Shown: piece by piece, positions 26,346 through 35,091 of the stretch
Numbering within the stretch: the stretch's first letter is position 1
How the letters are laid out: each line of letters begins with the position of its first letter
Assembly: GCF_015223195.1 (NCBI RefSeq)
Contig: NZ_JADFUA010000001.1
Span: 248,001-312,000, forward strand
DNA length: 64,000 nucleotides
Reading direction: 5' to 3'
Source: Chitinilyticum piscinae
GTDB taxonomy: Bacteria; Pseudomonadota; Gammaproteobacteria; Burkholderiales; Chitinibacteraceae
Notes under the pieces: generated by a model
Told to the model about the DNA's origin: nothing
The model's database searches: none
What the model saw: the letters and a program-made list of their open reading frames with translations, nothing else
Translations under genes and position numbers: made by a program

Positions 26346-27257
26346 ATGAATGCCACTTCCCAACGTATTTCCCCTCACCAGGCCGGTGTTGCACTGGCCG
26401 TACTGGCGGCCACCGGCTTCGCCCTGAAAGCCATCTTCATCAAGTTTTCCTATGCACACGGCGCGGATGCGCTGGATGTACTGACCTTGCGCCTGCTCTT
26501 CTGCGTGCCATTGATTCTGGCTGTTCGCGCAATCCGGCGCGATCCCGCACAGTCGCCACTCACCGGCGCACAGTGGCGCTGGCTGATCATGCTGGGACTG
26601 TGCGGCTATTACTTCTCCAGCCTGCTCGATTTTCTGGGCCTGCAGACGGTCAGCGCCAGCCTGGAGCGACTGATCCTGACGCTCTACCCCGCTTTCACGC
26701 TGATCATGGGCTGGCTGGCATTTGGCAACCGCATTCCCGGCAGCCTGGTCCTTGCCCTGCCGCTGAGCCTGGCCGGCACGCTGCTGGTGGCCAGCAGCCA
26801 CGGTGGCGCCACGCATGGCGATGTCACCGGCATGCTGTTGATTCTGGGCAGCACGCTGAGCTTTGCCGTATTCATGTGTTTCAGCGCCCCTGTCATCCGC
26901 CAGATCGGCGCCACGCGCTTTACCGAGCTGGCCTTGCTGGTGTCCGCCACGGCGCTGGTGCTGCATTACCTGCTCACCCGTGATCCGCAGCGCCTGCTTG
27001 ATCTGCCGGTCGTGGTCTGGACAGATACCGCCATCATGGCCGTGTTCTGCACGGTATTGCCGGTGTACGCAATGACCATGGCGATGGATCGCATCGGCCC
27101 CGGGCGCACGGCCCTGATCGGCAGCGTCGGCCCGATTCTGTCGATCGGTCTGAGCATGGCCCTGCTGGGTGAGCACTTCAGTGGCGTGCAATGGGCGGGC
27201 GCGGGACTGGTCTTGTGCGGCGCCCAGCTTGCCAGCCGAAAGGGTGGCAAGGTATAG
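26346..27257 (+). CDS. EamA/DMT-family transporter
   Basis: 303 residues and ten predicted membrane helices in two EamA repeats, starting MNATSQRISPHQAGVALAVL. Landmarks: FSYAHGADALDVLTLRLLF after helix 1 and a second-half end of LGEHFSGVQWAGAGLVLCG. Substrate unknown; the family exports amino acids and other metabolites. GGAG lies eight bases before the ATG. About 220 bp upstream of it carry no recognisable gene. Confidence 0.85.
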   Translation: MNATSQRISPHQAGVALAVLAATGFALKAIFIKFSYAHGADALDVLTLRLLFCVPLILAVRAIRRDPAQSPLTGAQWRWLIMLGLCGYYFSSLLDFLGLQTVSASLERLILTLYPAFTLIMGWLAFGNRIPGSLVLALPLSLAGTLLVASSHGGATHGDVTGMLLILGSTLSFAVFMCFSAPVIRQIGATRFTELALLVSATALVLHYLLTRDPQRLLDLPVVVWTDTAIMAVFCTVLPVYAMTMAMDRIGPGRTALIGSVGPILSIGLSMALLGEHFSGVQWAGAGLVLCGAQLASRKGGKV

Positions 27258-27298
27258 CACCAAGAACCTTATCCAATATAACTTGCAATAACATACCC
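27250..27298. repeat. 49-bp bipartite inverted motif, one arm mismatch (copy F)
   Basis: AGGTAT at 27250-27255 and ATACCC at 27293-27298, 11 of 12 arm bases. The DMT transporter stop codon lies inside the left part. The interior is AT-rich (CCTTATCCAATATAACTT). Confidence 0.7.
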
Positions 27299-27300
27299 AC

Positions 27301-27332
27301 AAAAAACAGCAGCCCGGCGTGCCGGGCTGCTG
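27301..27332 (-). terminator. Intrinsic terminator of the chemoreceptor gene
   Basis: A 12-bp perfect stem, CAGCAGCCCGGC / GCCGGGCTGCTG (27307-27318 and 27321-27332), followed on the minus strand by TTTTTT (27306-27301). Confidence 0.9.
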
Positions 27333-27350
27333 TGTTGTGCTGAACGGGGC

Positions 27351-28979
27351 TTAACGCACGCGGAAGCGCTGCATGGCGGCCGCCAGTTCGGCGGACATGC
27401 GCTCCAGTTCATGCACGGAGCTGGCCATCGAGCGTGAAGCCTGCGAAGTGCTCTGCGCCATGCCGGCGATGCGCTCGACATTGACGGCGATATCGCGCGT
27501 GGCCACGCGCTGCTCCTGCATCTGCTCGGTAATCACCGTCACTGCCGCGACCACATCGTGATTGCGCTGGTTGATGCGTTCAATGCTTTCGCTGGCCTTG
27601 TTGGCCTGATCCAGCCCTGCAGAAGCACGGCGGCTACCGTTATCCATCCTCTGCACGGCCTGCTCGGCGCCCTGCTGGATGCTGTTGACCATGGCGGTAA
27701 TCTGGCTGGCCGACTGGGCCGTCCGCTCGGCCAGCTTGCGCACTTCGTCGGCCACGACCGCAAAACCGCGCCCCTGCTCGCCGGCCCGCGCGGCTTCGAT
27801 TGCCGCATTCAGAGCCAGCAGATTGGTCTGGTCGGCCACATCGCGAATGACGACGACAATGCTGCCAATGTCGCGGATATTCTGTCCCAGCTCGGCGATG
27901 CGCTCCGATACAGCGGTCACTTCGGTGGCAATCTCGCGCATTTCATGGCTGGCCGCCTGCACATCCCCATTGCCGGCCTCGGCGAGATCGCCGGCGCTGC
28001 GCGCCTGCTGCTCGACCTCCAGCGTGTTGTCGGCCACCTGCTCCATGCTGGTGCTCACCTGTTGTACGGCAGCAGCCATCGCACTGGCAGCCCCGGACTG
28101 TTCTTCCGAGCTGCCGGTCAGCTGTTGCGACACGCTGCTGAGCTGGCGCGCGGTACCAGCAACATTGTCGGCATTGCGGCTGATCTGGCGGATCATGTCG
28201 GTGAGCTTGTCCTGCATCTTGTGCAGCGAGCCAAGCAGCTGGCCAATCTCATCCTGCCCGTAGCGTTGCCCGCTCCAGTCGTGCGTGAGATCGCCTTCGG
28301 CGATCTGGCCGGCCACGGTCGCGGCCGAGCGCAGCTGGCTGGCGACCTTGCTGGCAATCACCCAGGCAACCGACAGGCCCAGCACAATGGCAATCGCGCC
28401 AAGCATCAGCATCAGCGACAAAGCCGCCGTTGTTGCCGTGCGCGCACTGTTGCGGTCTTCTTCCATATCGGAACGCAGGTGCTGGGCCAGCGCATTCAGG
28501 CTGGCCTGAAACTCGCCGCTCGCCTTGGCGTAGTCCTGATTGATCAGTTTGCCGGCGATGCTGCGGTCGATTTTCAGCTGGTTGATCAGCACGGTTGTCG
28601 CCTGATCCAGCTGTTTGCCCTTGGCTTCCACACTGGCAAAGAGCGCGATGGCATCGGGGTCGGTCAGCAGGGATTTCAGCTCGGCCAGCTTCGCCTGCAA
28701 CTGCTTGTGCCCGGTTTCAGCGCGAGCCAGAACATCATCCATGTCGCTGAGCGAGTCGGCGAGCGGTGCATTGCGGATTTCCTGCCCGTTTCCCAGATTG
28801 ATCTGGATGATTTCATTGGCCAGCGCCACCTTGGGATAGGTGCTGTCAACGAGTTCGCTCAGCTGGGTACGCACCTTGGCAACGCTGAGAAAACCGACAC
28901 CACCGACCACCAGCAGCAAGGCCAGTACGGCACCAAAGCCCGCCAGCAGCCGGGTTCGCAGTTTCCAGTTCTTCATCAT
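27351..28979 (-). CDS. Methyl-accepting chemotaxis protein
   Basis: 542 residues: TM1 (about 10-31), a four-helix-bundle periplasmic ligand domain of the 4HB type (about 32-190), TM2 (about 190-212), HAMP (about 212-265) and a signalling domain whose hairpin tip has [18 protein letters not shown]. It senses a periplasmic ligand and controls CheA. No C-terminal CheR/CheB pentapeptide is visible. GGAGG precedes the tandem ATG ATG start. Confidence 0.93.
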   Translation of the reverse strand: MMKNWKLRTRLLAGFGAVLALLLVVGGVGFLSVAKVRTQLSELVDSTYPKVALANEIIQINLGNGQEIRNAPLADSLSDMDDVLARAETGHKQLQAKLAELKSLLTDPDAIALFASVEAKGKQLDQATTVLINQLKIDRSIAGKLINQDYAKASGEFQASLNALAQHLRSDMEEDRNSARTATTAALSLMLMLGAIAIVLGLSVAWVIASKVASQLRSAATVAGQIAEGDLTHDWSGQRYGQDEIGQLLGSLHKMQDKLTDMIRQISRNADNVAGTARQLSSVSQQLTGSSEEQSGAASAMAAAVQQVSTSMEQVADNTLEVEQQARSAGDLAEAGNGDVQAASHEMREIATEVTAVSERIAELGQNIRDIGSIVVVIRDVADQTNLLALNAAIEAARAGEQGRGFAVVADEVRKLAERTAQSASQITAMVNSIQQGAEQAVQRMDNGSRRASAGLDQANKASESIERINQRNHDVVAAVTVITEQMQEQRVATRDIAVNVERIAGMAQSTSQASRSMASSVHELERMSAELAAAMQRFRVR

Positions 28980-29108
28980 TTGCCTCCGGATAAACGCAAT
29001 TCGGGAAAAACCACCCGAAATTGGTTACAGCATAATTGTTTGCTTACATATCCGCCACTTCCATCGGCACACGCCATAATGGAATCAATCACCGCGAGGA
29101 TGCGCGTC

Positions 29109-29690
29109 ATGGGCATGCAGCCACCAATCCGTTTTGCATTCAGCGATCTGGGTCAGCGTCGCACCGAACGTGAAGCTGAAGCCGAATTGCTGGCACGCTA
29201 CAACGAACTCGACCCGTTCGAGCAGGCCAGTGAGGCGCAGGACATCCTGAATCGCATGCTGGCCGAAAACGGCGGCGCCACCATCATGAATCCGACCTAC
29301 ATCGGCAGTGGCTGGAATATCCGTATCGGCCGCAAGGCCTTCATCAATGCCGCCGTCGTGCTTGACGGCTCGGCGCCAATCACTATCGGGCATCACACGC
29401 TGGTCGGCCCGGGCGTGCGCTTTCTCACCGCCTACCATCCGGTGGATCCGGCCGAACGCCAACGCTGGGCCTTCTGGGCCCGACCGATCACGGTGGGCGA
29501 AAATGTCTGGATCGGCGCAGATGCGCTGATCGTGGCTGGGGTGACCATCGGCGATCACAGTGTGGTCGGTGCCGGCAGTGTCGTGACCAAGGATGTGCCC
29601 CGCTGCACACTGGTCGCCGGCAACCCGGCGCACGTCATTCGCCAGCTCGACGAGCCCGATCCGGCTACACTGTATGAATTGAATCCCTGA
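29109..29690 (+). CDS. Maltose/galactoside O-acetyltransferase-like protein
   Basis: 193 residues of left-handed beta-helix (hexapeptide) acetyltransferase, starting MGMQPPIRFAFSDL. It has the N-terminal Mac-type helical cap (ERQ-like EAELLARYNELDPFEQ), the catalytic His in YHPVDPAERQ, and C-terminal VVGAGSVVTKDVPRCTLVAGNPA. It probably O-acetylates a sugar or sugar-like acceptor with acetyl-CoA. ATG at 29109 is chosen because GAGGA lies eight bases upstream; several in-frame ATGs precede it. Confidence 0.85.
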   Translation: MGMQPPIRFAFSDLGQRRTEREAEAELLARYNELDPFEQASEAQDILNRMLAENGGATIMNPTYIGSGWNIRIGRKAFINAAVVLDGSAPITIGHHTLVGPGVRFLTAYHPVDPAERQRWAFWARPITVGENVWIGADALIVAGVTIGDHSVVGAGSVVTKDVPRCTLVAGNPAHVIRQLDEPDPATLYELNP

Positions 29691-29700
29691 ACCCGCCATC

Positions 29701-30675
29701 ATGTGGAACACCATCAAGCAGCTGTGGAACCGCCCCGATCCGCTGGCCGGCGTCGATCTGGCACTCATCGAGCAGCTGGTCGAGCTGGCCAGCCCGAAAA
29801 TCCGTCTGGCCAGCCGGTACAAGGAGCGACTGGCGCCCTATCTGGGCTGGGCAGAAGCACAGGCGACGGCGACGGCAGCCCATCTGCCCGCGCCCGTGAT
29901 GCTCACCAGCGAAAGCTGGCGCCAGGACCGGCTGCTGCAGCTGGTGTTCGCCACGCCGCAGCGGATGCACGAAGTCATCAACCAGCACGGCATACTGGCG
30001 CAATGGTTCTACGACTGGCCACTGGCCGATTCGCTGTGCACCCTGCTGGTCGTCACGCCGCATGAACAAACCCGCTATGGTGTCAGTGAACAGGATGGCC
30101 AGTTGCGCCAGGATGTCCCGCAGCGGCTGCTGACCTTCCGCGACCACCGCCTCGGCCGGGCAGTCGAAAGTCCCGCCGCGTTGCAGGCCTTGTTGCCGCT
30201 GCAGATACTCGACATGGTGGCCGGCGAAGCGCGCCGCAGTATCGAGTTGCTGGAAGCCGAGAAGACCCAGCTGGAAGACGAACTGGGCAATGCGCGGGTC
30301 ATGCTGCGGCTGGCATCGACCAGTACTCCGGAGGCTGCCGCCGACAAGGCGCGCCAGGAAGAGCGCATCCGCAGCCTCACCACCGAACTGGAACGCTCGC
30401 ATCAGGCACTGAACCCCGATGCGCTGTGCGACATTCTGGAAACCCAGCTGGCCGCCACGCCGGATCTGCTGCAGATGAGCTGCCGCGAATACCGCGTCAA
30501 CGGGCTGGGCATGATCGACAGCGAAGATGGTGATGCCCTGCCGCTGCACCTGACCGAATACACCCTCGCACGCACGCCGCCGATCGTGCGGGTGCTGATC
30601 CCGGTTCTGATCCAGCGACAGCAGATTGACGCGCGCGAAGACGATGCCGGCGGCTTCAGCCCGGCGGCGCTCTAG
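29701..30675 (+). CDS. Hypothetical cytoplasmic protein with coiled coil
   Basis: 324 residues starting MWNTIKQLWNRPDPLAGVDL, no signal peptide or membrane helix. A predicted coiled coil spans about residues 175-240 (IELLEAEKTQLEDELGNARV). I do not recognise the family. It is followed 19 bp later by a small membrane-protein gene and may form an operon with it. The ribosome site is weak and the ATG lies 10 bp after the acetyltransferase stop, so coupling is possible. Confidence 0.75.
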   Translation: MWNTIKQLWNRPDPLAGVDLALIEQLVELASPKIRLASRYKERLAPYLGWAEAQATATAAHLPAPVMLTSESWRQDRLLQLVFATPQRMHEVINQHGILAQWFYDWPLADSLCTLLVVTPHEQTRYGVSEQDGQLRQDVPQRLLTFRDHRLGRAVESPAALQALLPLQILDMVAGEARRSIELLEAEKTQLEDELGNARVMLRLASTSTPEAAADKARQEERIRSLTTELERSHQALNPDALCDILETQLAATPDLLQMSCREYRVNGLGMIDSEDGDALPLHLTEYTLARTPPIVRVLIPVLIQRQQIDAREDDAGGFSPAAL

Positions 30676-30694
30676 TTACACAAGGAAAACAGCG

Positions 30695-31039
30695 ATGGCA
30701 CAGCCCGGGGTGTTTCTCGACGTCATTCTCCCGATCTGCATTGTGACCGGGCTGGCGGGCTTTCTGCTGTACGCGCTCGTGTCGCGCTTGCTGTATGACT
30801 ATGTCGATGAGCACTACAACGACATGCTCGACAAACCCAAAGGCTCGCTGTACGCCGATCCGGAAGAGCTGGGGGCCTACATGGGCAGCATCTGGCTGCT
30901 GACCCGCACCGGGCGCTTCCGGCGCATCCTGTCACGACCGGTGCGTGTGCTATTCTGGCTGAACGGCCTGATCGGCGCGCTCATGGTCGGCAGCACACTC
31001 ATCATCTGCCTTGCCTTCCTGCCAGGCCCCTGGCACTGA
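30695..31039 (+). CDS. Small two-helix membrane protein
   Basis: 114 residues from an ATG with AAGGA upstream. Membrane helices at about 8-30 and 88-110 flank a soluble loop (YDYVDEHYNDMLDKPKGSLY). No family recognised. It is probably co-transcribed with the coiled-coil protein before it. Confidence 0.75.
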   Translation: MAQPGVFLDVILPICIVTGLAGFLLYALVSRLLYDYVDEHYNDMLDKPKGSLYADPEELGAYMGSIWLLTRTGRFRRILSRPVRVLFWLNGLIGALMVGSTLIICLAFLPGPWH

Positions 31040-31046
31040 CAGGTCC

Positions 31047-31676
31047 TCAGCGCGGCGCGGTCACCCAGTCAAGCAGAGGCTGCCACTGCGCGCGGTCCTG
31101 CCGCGTACGCGCCTCGGTCAGATCAAAGAGTGTCATCCCCCGGGCAATGGTATCCCGGTACAGCGTGGCCTCGCGCAACTGGGTTACCAGCGGAACGGCA
31201 AATCGGTTCAGAAAGGGTATCAACTCACGACCGTTGTTGGTTCTTGTATTCACGCGCATACCCACGGCCGCCACCCGAATCTCATCCCGCCGGAGTGCCT
31301 TGGTTTCCGCCAGTTCCTCCAGAAAGCCCGCAGTGGCCCGGAAATCGAATATGCCGGTCTGCAAGGGAACGATGACCTGATCGACCATCCCCAACAAGGC
31401 CTTCAGACGCTTGCCATGCAGTCCGGCCGGGCTATCCAGAATAGCGACCTGCGTGCCGCGCGGCGGGCGTGCCGGTTCGCCCGGTTTCACATCCCAGCCA
31501 TGAATGCGTGGCAAACTGGGCGGACGATGCTGCAGCCAGCCAGCCAGCGACTGCTGGCGATCGGTATCGCCCAGCAACACCTGATCTTCCTGCCAGGCAA
31601 ACCAGCAGGCCAGATGCGCGGCCAGCGTGGATTTCCCGCTACCGCCCTTGGGATTGGCAATCAGAATTCGGCGCAT
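31047..31676 (-). CDS. ParA-family ATPase
   Basis: 209 residues with the deviant Walker A motif KGGSGKST (residues about 10-17), a Walker A' Asp in VLLGDTDRQQSLAGW, and Walker B LDSPAGL. It is a short ParA/MinD-like ATPase without an N-terminal HTH, similar to orphan chromosomal ParA proteins. It is divergent from a basic RHH-like protein gene, with an AT-rich palindrome cluster between. It also contains an exact GGGTAT-N37-ATACCC motif. Role in positioning a plasmid-like or cellular cargo is inference. Confidence 0.88.
   Translation of the reverse strand: MRRILIANPKGGSGKSTLAAHLACWFAWQEDQVLLGDTDRQQSLAGWLQHRPPSLPRIHGWDVKPGEPARPPRGTQVAILDSPAGLHGKRLKALLGMVDQVIVPLQTGIFDFRATAGFLEELAETKALRRDEIRVAAVGMRVNTRTNNGRELIPFLNRFAVPLVTQLREATLYRDTIARGMTLFDLTEARTRQDRAQWQPLLDWVTAPR
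31215..31263. repeat. Exact GGGTAT-N37-ATACCC motif inside the ParA gene (copy E)
   Basis: GGGTAT at 31215-31220 and ATACCC at 31258-31263. The interior encodes part of the ATPase (MRVNTRTNNGRELIPF on the minus strand). Confidence 0.75.
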
Positions 31677-31701
31677 TGATTAACTACACCCAGCTGTCTT
31701 G

Positions 31702-31735
31702 AAACTGTAATAGTTTAAACGGTATATATCGTTTA
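31702..31735. promoter_or_regulatory. AT-rich palindrome cluster between parA-like and RHH-like genes
   Basis: AAACT-gtaat-AGTTT (31702-31716) abuts TAAACG-gtatatat-CGTTTA (31716-31735). The region is strikingly AT-rich against its surroundings. It could be the operator or centromere-like site for the neighbouring pair and probably overlaps both promoters. Confidence 0.6.
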
Positions 31736-31769
31736 GAGTATGAAGCATTCATGACATGAGGAGTCGAGC

Positions 31770-32390
31770 ATGAGCAGCAAACCGGCCAGCAAGCCTGCCA
31801 GCGAAGCACCCAGCAACAAAACGGCAGCCAAAAAGCCGCAACCGAAAGCCGCAGCCACCCCTGCAGCCACATCCGCCCCCGCTGCCAGCAAGCCGGCAGC
31901 GGCAAAGAAGCCCTCCCAGCCGAAGTCCGCTGCTGCGCCCTCGCCGGCTGCAGCGCCTGCCAAGCCGAATGCGCCTGTTCAGCCCAAGCCTGCTGCACAG
32001 GCGAAACCCGCCCCAACCCGGCCACAAACACCAGCCCAGCCCAAAGCGGCGGCCCCCGCTCCGGCCAAGCCCGCCCCAGCTGCACCGGCCAAACCGGTGC
32101 TCGTCGAGCCTGCCGCCCGCAGCGAGAAAGTCGAGAAGGTGGAAAAGGTCGAGAAGAAAAAGGCCGTCAAGGTTAAGCTGGTTCGCGACAGTTACACGAT
32201 TCCGGAAACCGAGTACGCCCGTCTGGCCGAGCTGAAGGCGCGCGTGCTCAAGCAGGGCGTCGACATCAAGAAAAGCGAGCTGCTGCGAGCCGGCCTGCTG
32301 CTGCTGGCCGAGCTGGACGATACCCAGCTGGCCGCGACGGCTTGCCGTGTCGAGCGCATCAAGACCGGCCGCCCGGCCAAAACCAAGTAA
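31770..32390 (+). CDS. Basic Ala/Pro/Lys-rich protein with C-terminal RHH-like domain
   Basis: 206 residues. Residues 1-130 are low-complexity Ala/Pro/Lys (AlgP or histone H1-like tail). Residues about 135-206 form a compact domain (VRDSYTIPETEYARLAELKA, KKSELLRAGLLLLAELDD), similar in layout to ribbon-helix-helix partners of ParA ATPases. ATG at 31770 is preceded by GAGGAG. Together with the divergent ParA it resembles a minimal partition or positioning module; that is inference. The repeats make the N-terminal length likely to vary among strains. Confidence 0.75.
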   Translation: MSSKPASKPASEAPSNKTAAKKPQPKAAATPAATSAPAASKPAAAKKPSQPKSAAAPSPAAAPAKPNAPVQPKPAAQAKPAPTRPQTPAQPKAAAPAPAKPAPAAPAKPVLVEPAARSEKVEKVEKVEKKKAVKVKLVRDSYTIPETEYARLAELKARVLKQGVDIKKSELLRAGLLLLAELDDTQLAATACRVERIKTGRPAKTK

Positions 32391-32398
32391 GCCATGCA

Positions 32399-32421
32399 CG
32401 GGCAGCCCTCTTGGCTGCCCG
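32399..32421 (+). terminator. Perfect 9-bp hairpin after RHH-like gene
   Basis: CGGGCAGCC-ctctt-GGCTGCCCG starts 8 bp after the stop codon. There is no T-run, so intrinsic termination is uncertain. Confidence 0.5.
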
Positions 32422-32439
32422 GCCTGATCCAGTCCCGCC

Positions 32440-33243
32440 ATGCTGCATAATCTGCTCGCCCAGTATCGCTGCCAGTTGCCCCGCTTTTCGCCTTCCGGCT
32501 TGCTGCGCTTTCACGCCGCAGGACTGCCGCTGGGCTGGGTATCGCCGGAAACCGCCGACTGGTTGCAGCGCTTTGACCGGCGTTTTGTCCCCTCGGCAAC
32601 ACAAATCGAAGTGCCGGTGAGCATCGGCCTGCGCCAGCTGCAGGCCCTGATGCGTGCCAGCGCCGAAGCCATGCGCGATGAAGGCCTGATCAGCGGTTGG
32701 CGCAATGAGGAATACCATTGCTGTGCACCGGACGAACGCGGCTGGCCGGATGCCGATCAGGCGCTGTTCCGGCTCGAACGTGCCGCATTCCGGCGCTTCG
32801 GGCTAACCAGTCGGGCTGTGCACATCAATGGCTACACGCACAGCGGCGCACTGTGGGTCGGCCGGCGAGCCCCCGGCAAGGCCATCGATCCTGACCGGCT
32901 CGACAATCTCGCGGCCGGCGGCTTGCCGGCCGGGGAAACACTGACAGACTGCGCCATCCGCGAGCTCGGTGAAGAGGCCGGCCTTCCTCCGCAACTGGCT
33001 GGTCAACTGGTCGCCTGCGGTGCCGTACGCAGCACGCGCAACGAGCCGGATGGCACCCATGATGAGATCCTGTACTGCTACGACCTGCTGCTACCGGACG
33101 ATTTCATCCCGGAAAACCGGGATGGTGAAGTCGCCGCCTTCAGCCTGCTGCCTGGCGCCGAAGCGGCGACCCGACTGCATGAATTCACCTGTGACGCGGG
33201 CTGGGTGACGGCCGATTTTCTGTTACGTCACCATGACGAATAA
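32440..33243 (+). CDS. Nudix hydrolase with N-terminal DUF4743-like domain
   Basis: 267 residues. The N-terminal part (about 1-110) resembles DUF4743 found in yeast Tnr3-type proteins; the Nudix domain (about 115-260) has Nudix box GGLPAGETLTDCAIRELGEE. The family is linked to oxidised thiamine diphosphate clean-up. Its last 11 bp overlap the start of thpR. Substrate assignment is inference from family. Confidence 0.85.
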   Translation: MLHNLLAQYRCQLPRFSPSGLLRFHAAGLPLGWVSPETADWLQRFDRRFVPSATQIEVPVSIGLRQLQALMRASAEAMRDEGLISGWRNEEYHCCAPDERGWPDADQALFRLERAAFRRFGLTSRAVHINGYTHSGALWVGRRAPGKAIDPDRLDNLAAGGLPAGETLTDCAIRELGEEAGLPPQLAGQLVACGAVRSTRNEPDGTHDEILYCYDLLLPDDFIPENRDGEVAAFSLLPGAEAATRLHEFTCDAGWVTADFLLRHHDE

Positions 33244-33754
33244 GCGCCTGTTCATTGCGCTGCCACTGCCCGACCCGTTACGCCACACCATCTGCAACAT
33301 CCGCGACGCGCTGCACGGCCAATGCCAGGGCCGCCCCGTGGCCAGCGCCAATCTGCATCTGACACTGGCTTTTCTGGGCGACACGCCGGACAAAGCACTG
33401 CCGGATATACAGGCGCTACTGGCCGGTTTGCCCGACAACTACGGCACACTGATCCTCGACGAACTGGGTTGCTTCCGCCAGCAGCACGGCCATGTGGTCT
33501 GGCTGGGCTGCAGCACAATACCTGCGGCGCTCGCTGCAGGGCTGGCGCAACTGCAGCAGGGCCTGCGCGCACTGGGGCTGCCGGTGGAAAAACGGCCATG
33601 GCAGCCGCACATCACCCTGCTGCGCGACGCGGCCCCCTGGCAAGCCCGACTCGCGCCGACACTGGAATGGCAAACCGGCGCAGCCGGGCTCTATGCGTCG
33701 ACCCTGACCCCGCAAGGCCCTAGCTACACCCGGATCGACAGCATATACCCATGA
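33233..33754 (+). CDS. thpR: RNA 2',3'-cyclic phosphodiesterase (LigT-like)
   Basis: 173 residues of the 2H phosphoesterase family with both His-x-Thr-Leu motifs: NLHLTLAFLG (about 41) and QPHITLLRDA (about 125). These enzymes open 2',3'-cyclic phosphates on RNA ends. ATG overlaps the preceding Nudix gene by 11 bp, so the two are co-translated. Confidence 0.9.
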   Translation: MTNKRLFIALPLPDPLRHTICNIRDALHGQCQGRPVASANLHLTLAFLGDTPDKALPDIQALLAGLPDNYGTLILDELGCFRQQHGHVVWLGCSTIPAALAAGLAQLQQGLRALGLPVEKRPWQPHITLLRDAAPWQARLAPTLEWQTGAAGLYASTLTPQGPSYTRIDSIYP

Positions 33755-33807
33755 CCCTATACAAGCCTCGTCTTCTTTCTGCATGGATCAGAGAGCAATA
33801 CCCATGA

Positions 33808-34965
33808 CTACTTCGGCCGAACCAGCAGCAGCCAGGCCAGCACCCCACCGACCAGCCCCCAGAATGCCGAGCCGATACCGAAGAGTGTCATGTCCGACGC
33901 GGTAATCAGAAAGGTAATCAGTGCCGGCTCGCGCAAAGGCTCGTCACGCATGGCGATCGCCAGGCCGGCAGCCAGGGTGCCAAACAGGGCCAGCCCGGCC
34001 ACTGCCAGAACCAGTGCCTGCGGGAAAGCCGCGAAAACTGCACCGACGGTCGCACCGAACACGCCCAGTAGCAGATAGATGCTCCCTGCGGCCACACTGG
34101 CCAGATAGCGACGCTGCGGGTCTTCATGCGCTTGCGGCGTCATGCAAAGTGCGGCAGTAATCGCCGCCAGATTGAGCGCAAAACAGCCCAGCGGGGCGAG
34201 CACAAGATTGACCAGCCCGATACCGCCCAGAATCGGCGATATGGGCGGACGGTAGCCATTGGCATGCAGCGTCGCCACCCCGGGAATGTTCTGCGAAGCC
34301 ATGGTCACGACAAAGAGGGGCAGACCCACCCCAAGCAGGACCGGCCAGGAAAAGGCCGGGGAAATCCATACCGGGCGGGCAAGCTCCAGGCCAACACCCT
34401 GCCAGTGCAGCTCGCCCTGCCACCCAGCAATCAGCAGGCCAGTCAGCAGAACCAGCACAATCGCATAGCGACTCTGCCGCCGCCTGGCCAGCAAGTAGAC
34501 GGCAAACATCCCCAGTACCAGCACAAGATGCTGGGGCAATACCTTGAAAACATTCAGGCCAAAGCGCACCAGAATGCCGGCCAGCAGCGCGGCAGCCAGT
34601 GGCATCGGCACCCGGTTCATGACCCGTTCGAACAGGCCGGTCACCCCGCACAGCAGCATCAGCGCCGCCGAAAACACGAAGGCCCCGATCGCCTGGGCCA
34701 AGGGTACCCCGCTGAGACTGGTCATCAGCAGCGCGGCACCAGGTGTCGACCATGCGGTCACCACCGGTACGCGGTAGCGCAGCGACAACAGGATGCAGGT
34801 CAGTCCCATTCCCAGTCCGAGTGCCAGCAACCAGGATGCCAGTTCGGCAGCATTGGCTCCCGCCGCTCGCGCGGCGGCAAACACGATGGCGGCCGAGCTG
34901 GTGTAGCCCACCAGCACGGTAATGAAACCGGCAGTCAACGCGGGGATATCCTGGCGGGTCAGCAT
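33808..34965 (-). CDS. benE: BenE-family benzoate transporter
   Basis: 385 residues with about twelve membrane helices, starting MLTRQDIPALTAGFITVLVGYTSS. Family markers: PVVTAWSTPGAALL, MASQNIPGVATLHANGY and PLGCFALNLAAITAALCM. BenE proteins are nucleobase/benzoate:H+ symporters. No benzoate catabolic genes are in the window, so the substrate is not confirmed. Confidence 0.9.
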   Translation of the reverse strand: MLTRQDIPALTAGFITVLVGYTSSAAIVFAAARAAGANAAELASWLLALGLGMGLTCILLSLRYRVPVVTAWSTPGAALLMTSLSGVPLAQAIGAFVFSAALMLLCGVTGLFERVMNRVPMPLAAALLAGILVRFGLNVFKVLPQHLVLVLGMFAVYLLARRRQSRYAIVLVLLTGLLIAGWQGELHWQGVGLELARPVWISPAFSWPVLLGVGLPLFVVTMASQNIPGVATLHANGYRPPISPILGGIGLVNLVLAPLGCFALNLAAITAALCMTPQAHEDPQRRYLASVAAGSIYLLLGVFGATVGAVFAAFPQALVLAVAGLALFGTLAAGLAIAMRDEPLREPALITFLITASDMTLFGIGSAFWGLVGGVLAWLLLVRPK

Positions 34966-35091
34966 GCGTCATCCTTGGCAAAGGATGCCATTATGCCGTG
35001 ATCGCCAGCACCGGCTGTAGTACATGGTTCGGCTGTTTCATTTGACCGACACGCTGACTATGCTGAAACAGATCCATTCACCGGTTTTACC

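Noticed and set aside
27558-29108. Long plus-strand frame upstream of the acetyltransferase
   Set aside because: Antisense to the chemoreceptor gene; the real start is the ATG at 29109 with GAGGA upstream.
33755-33803. Region between thpR and benE as a copy of the 49-bp motif
   Set aside because: Right arm ATACCC is exact but the left arm is CCCTAT (3 of 6). It may be a decayed copy; not enough to include.
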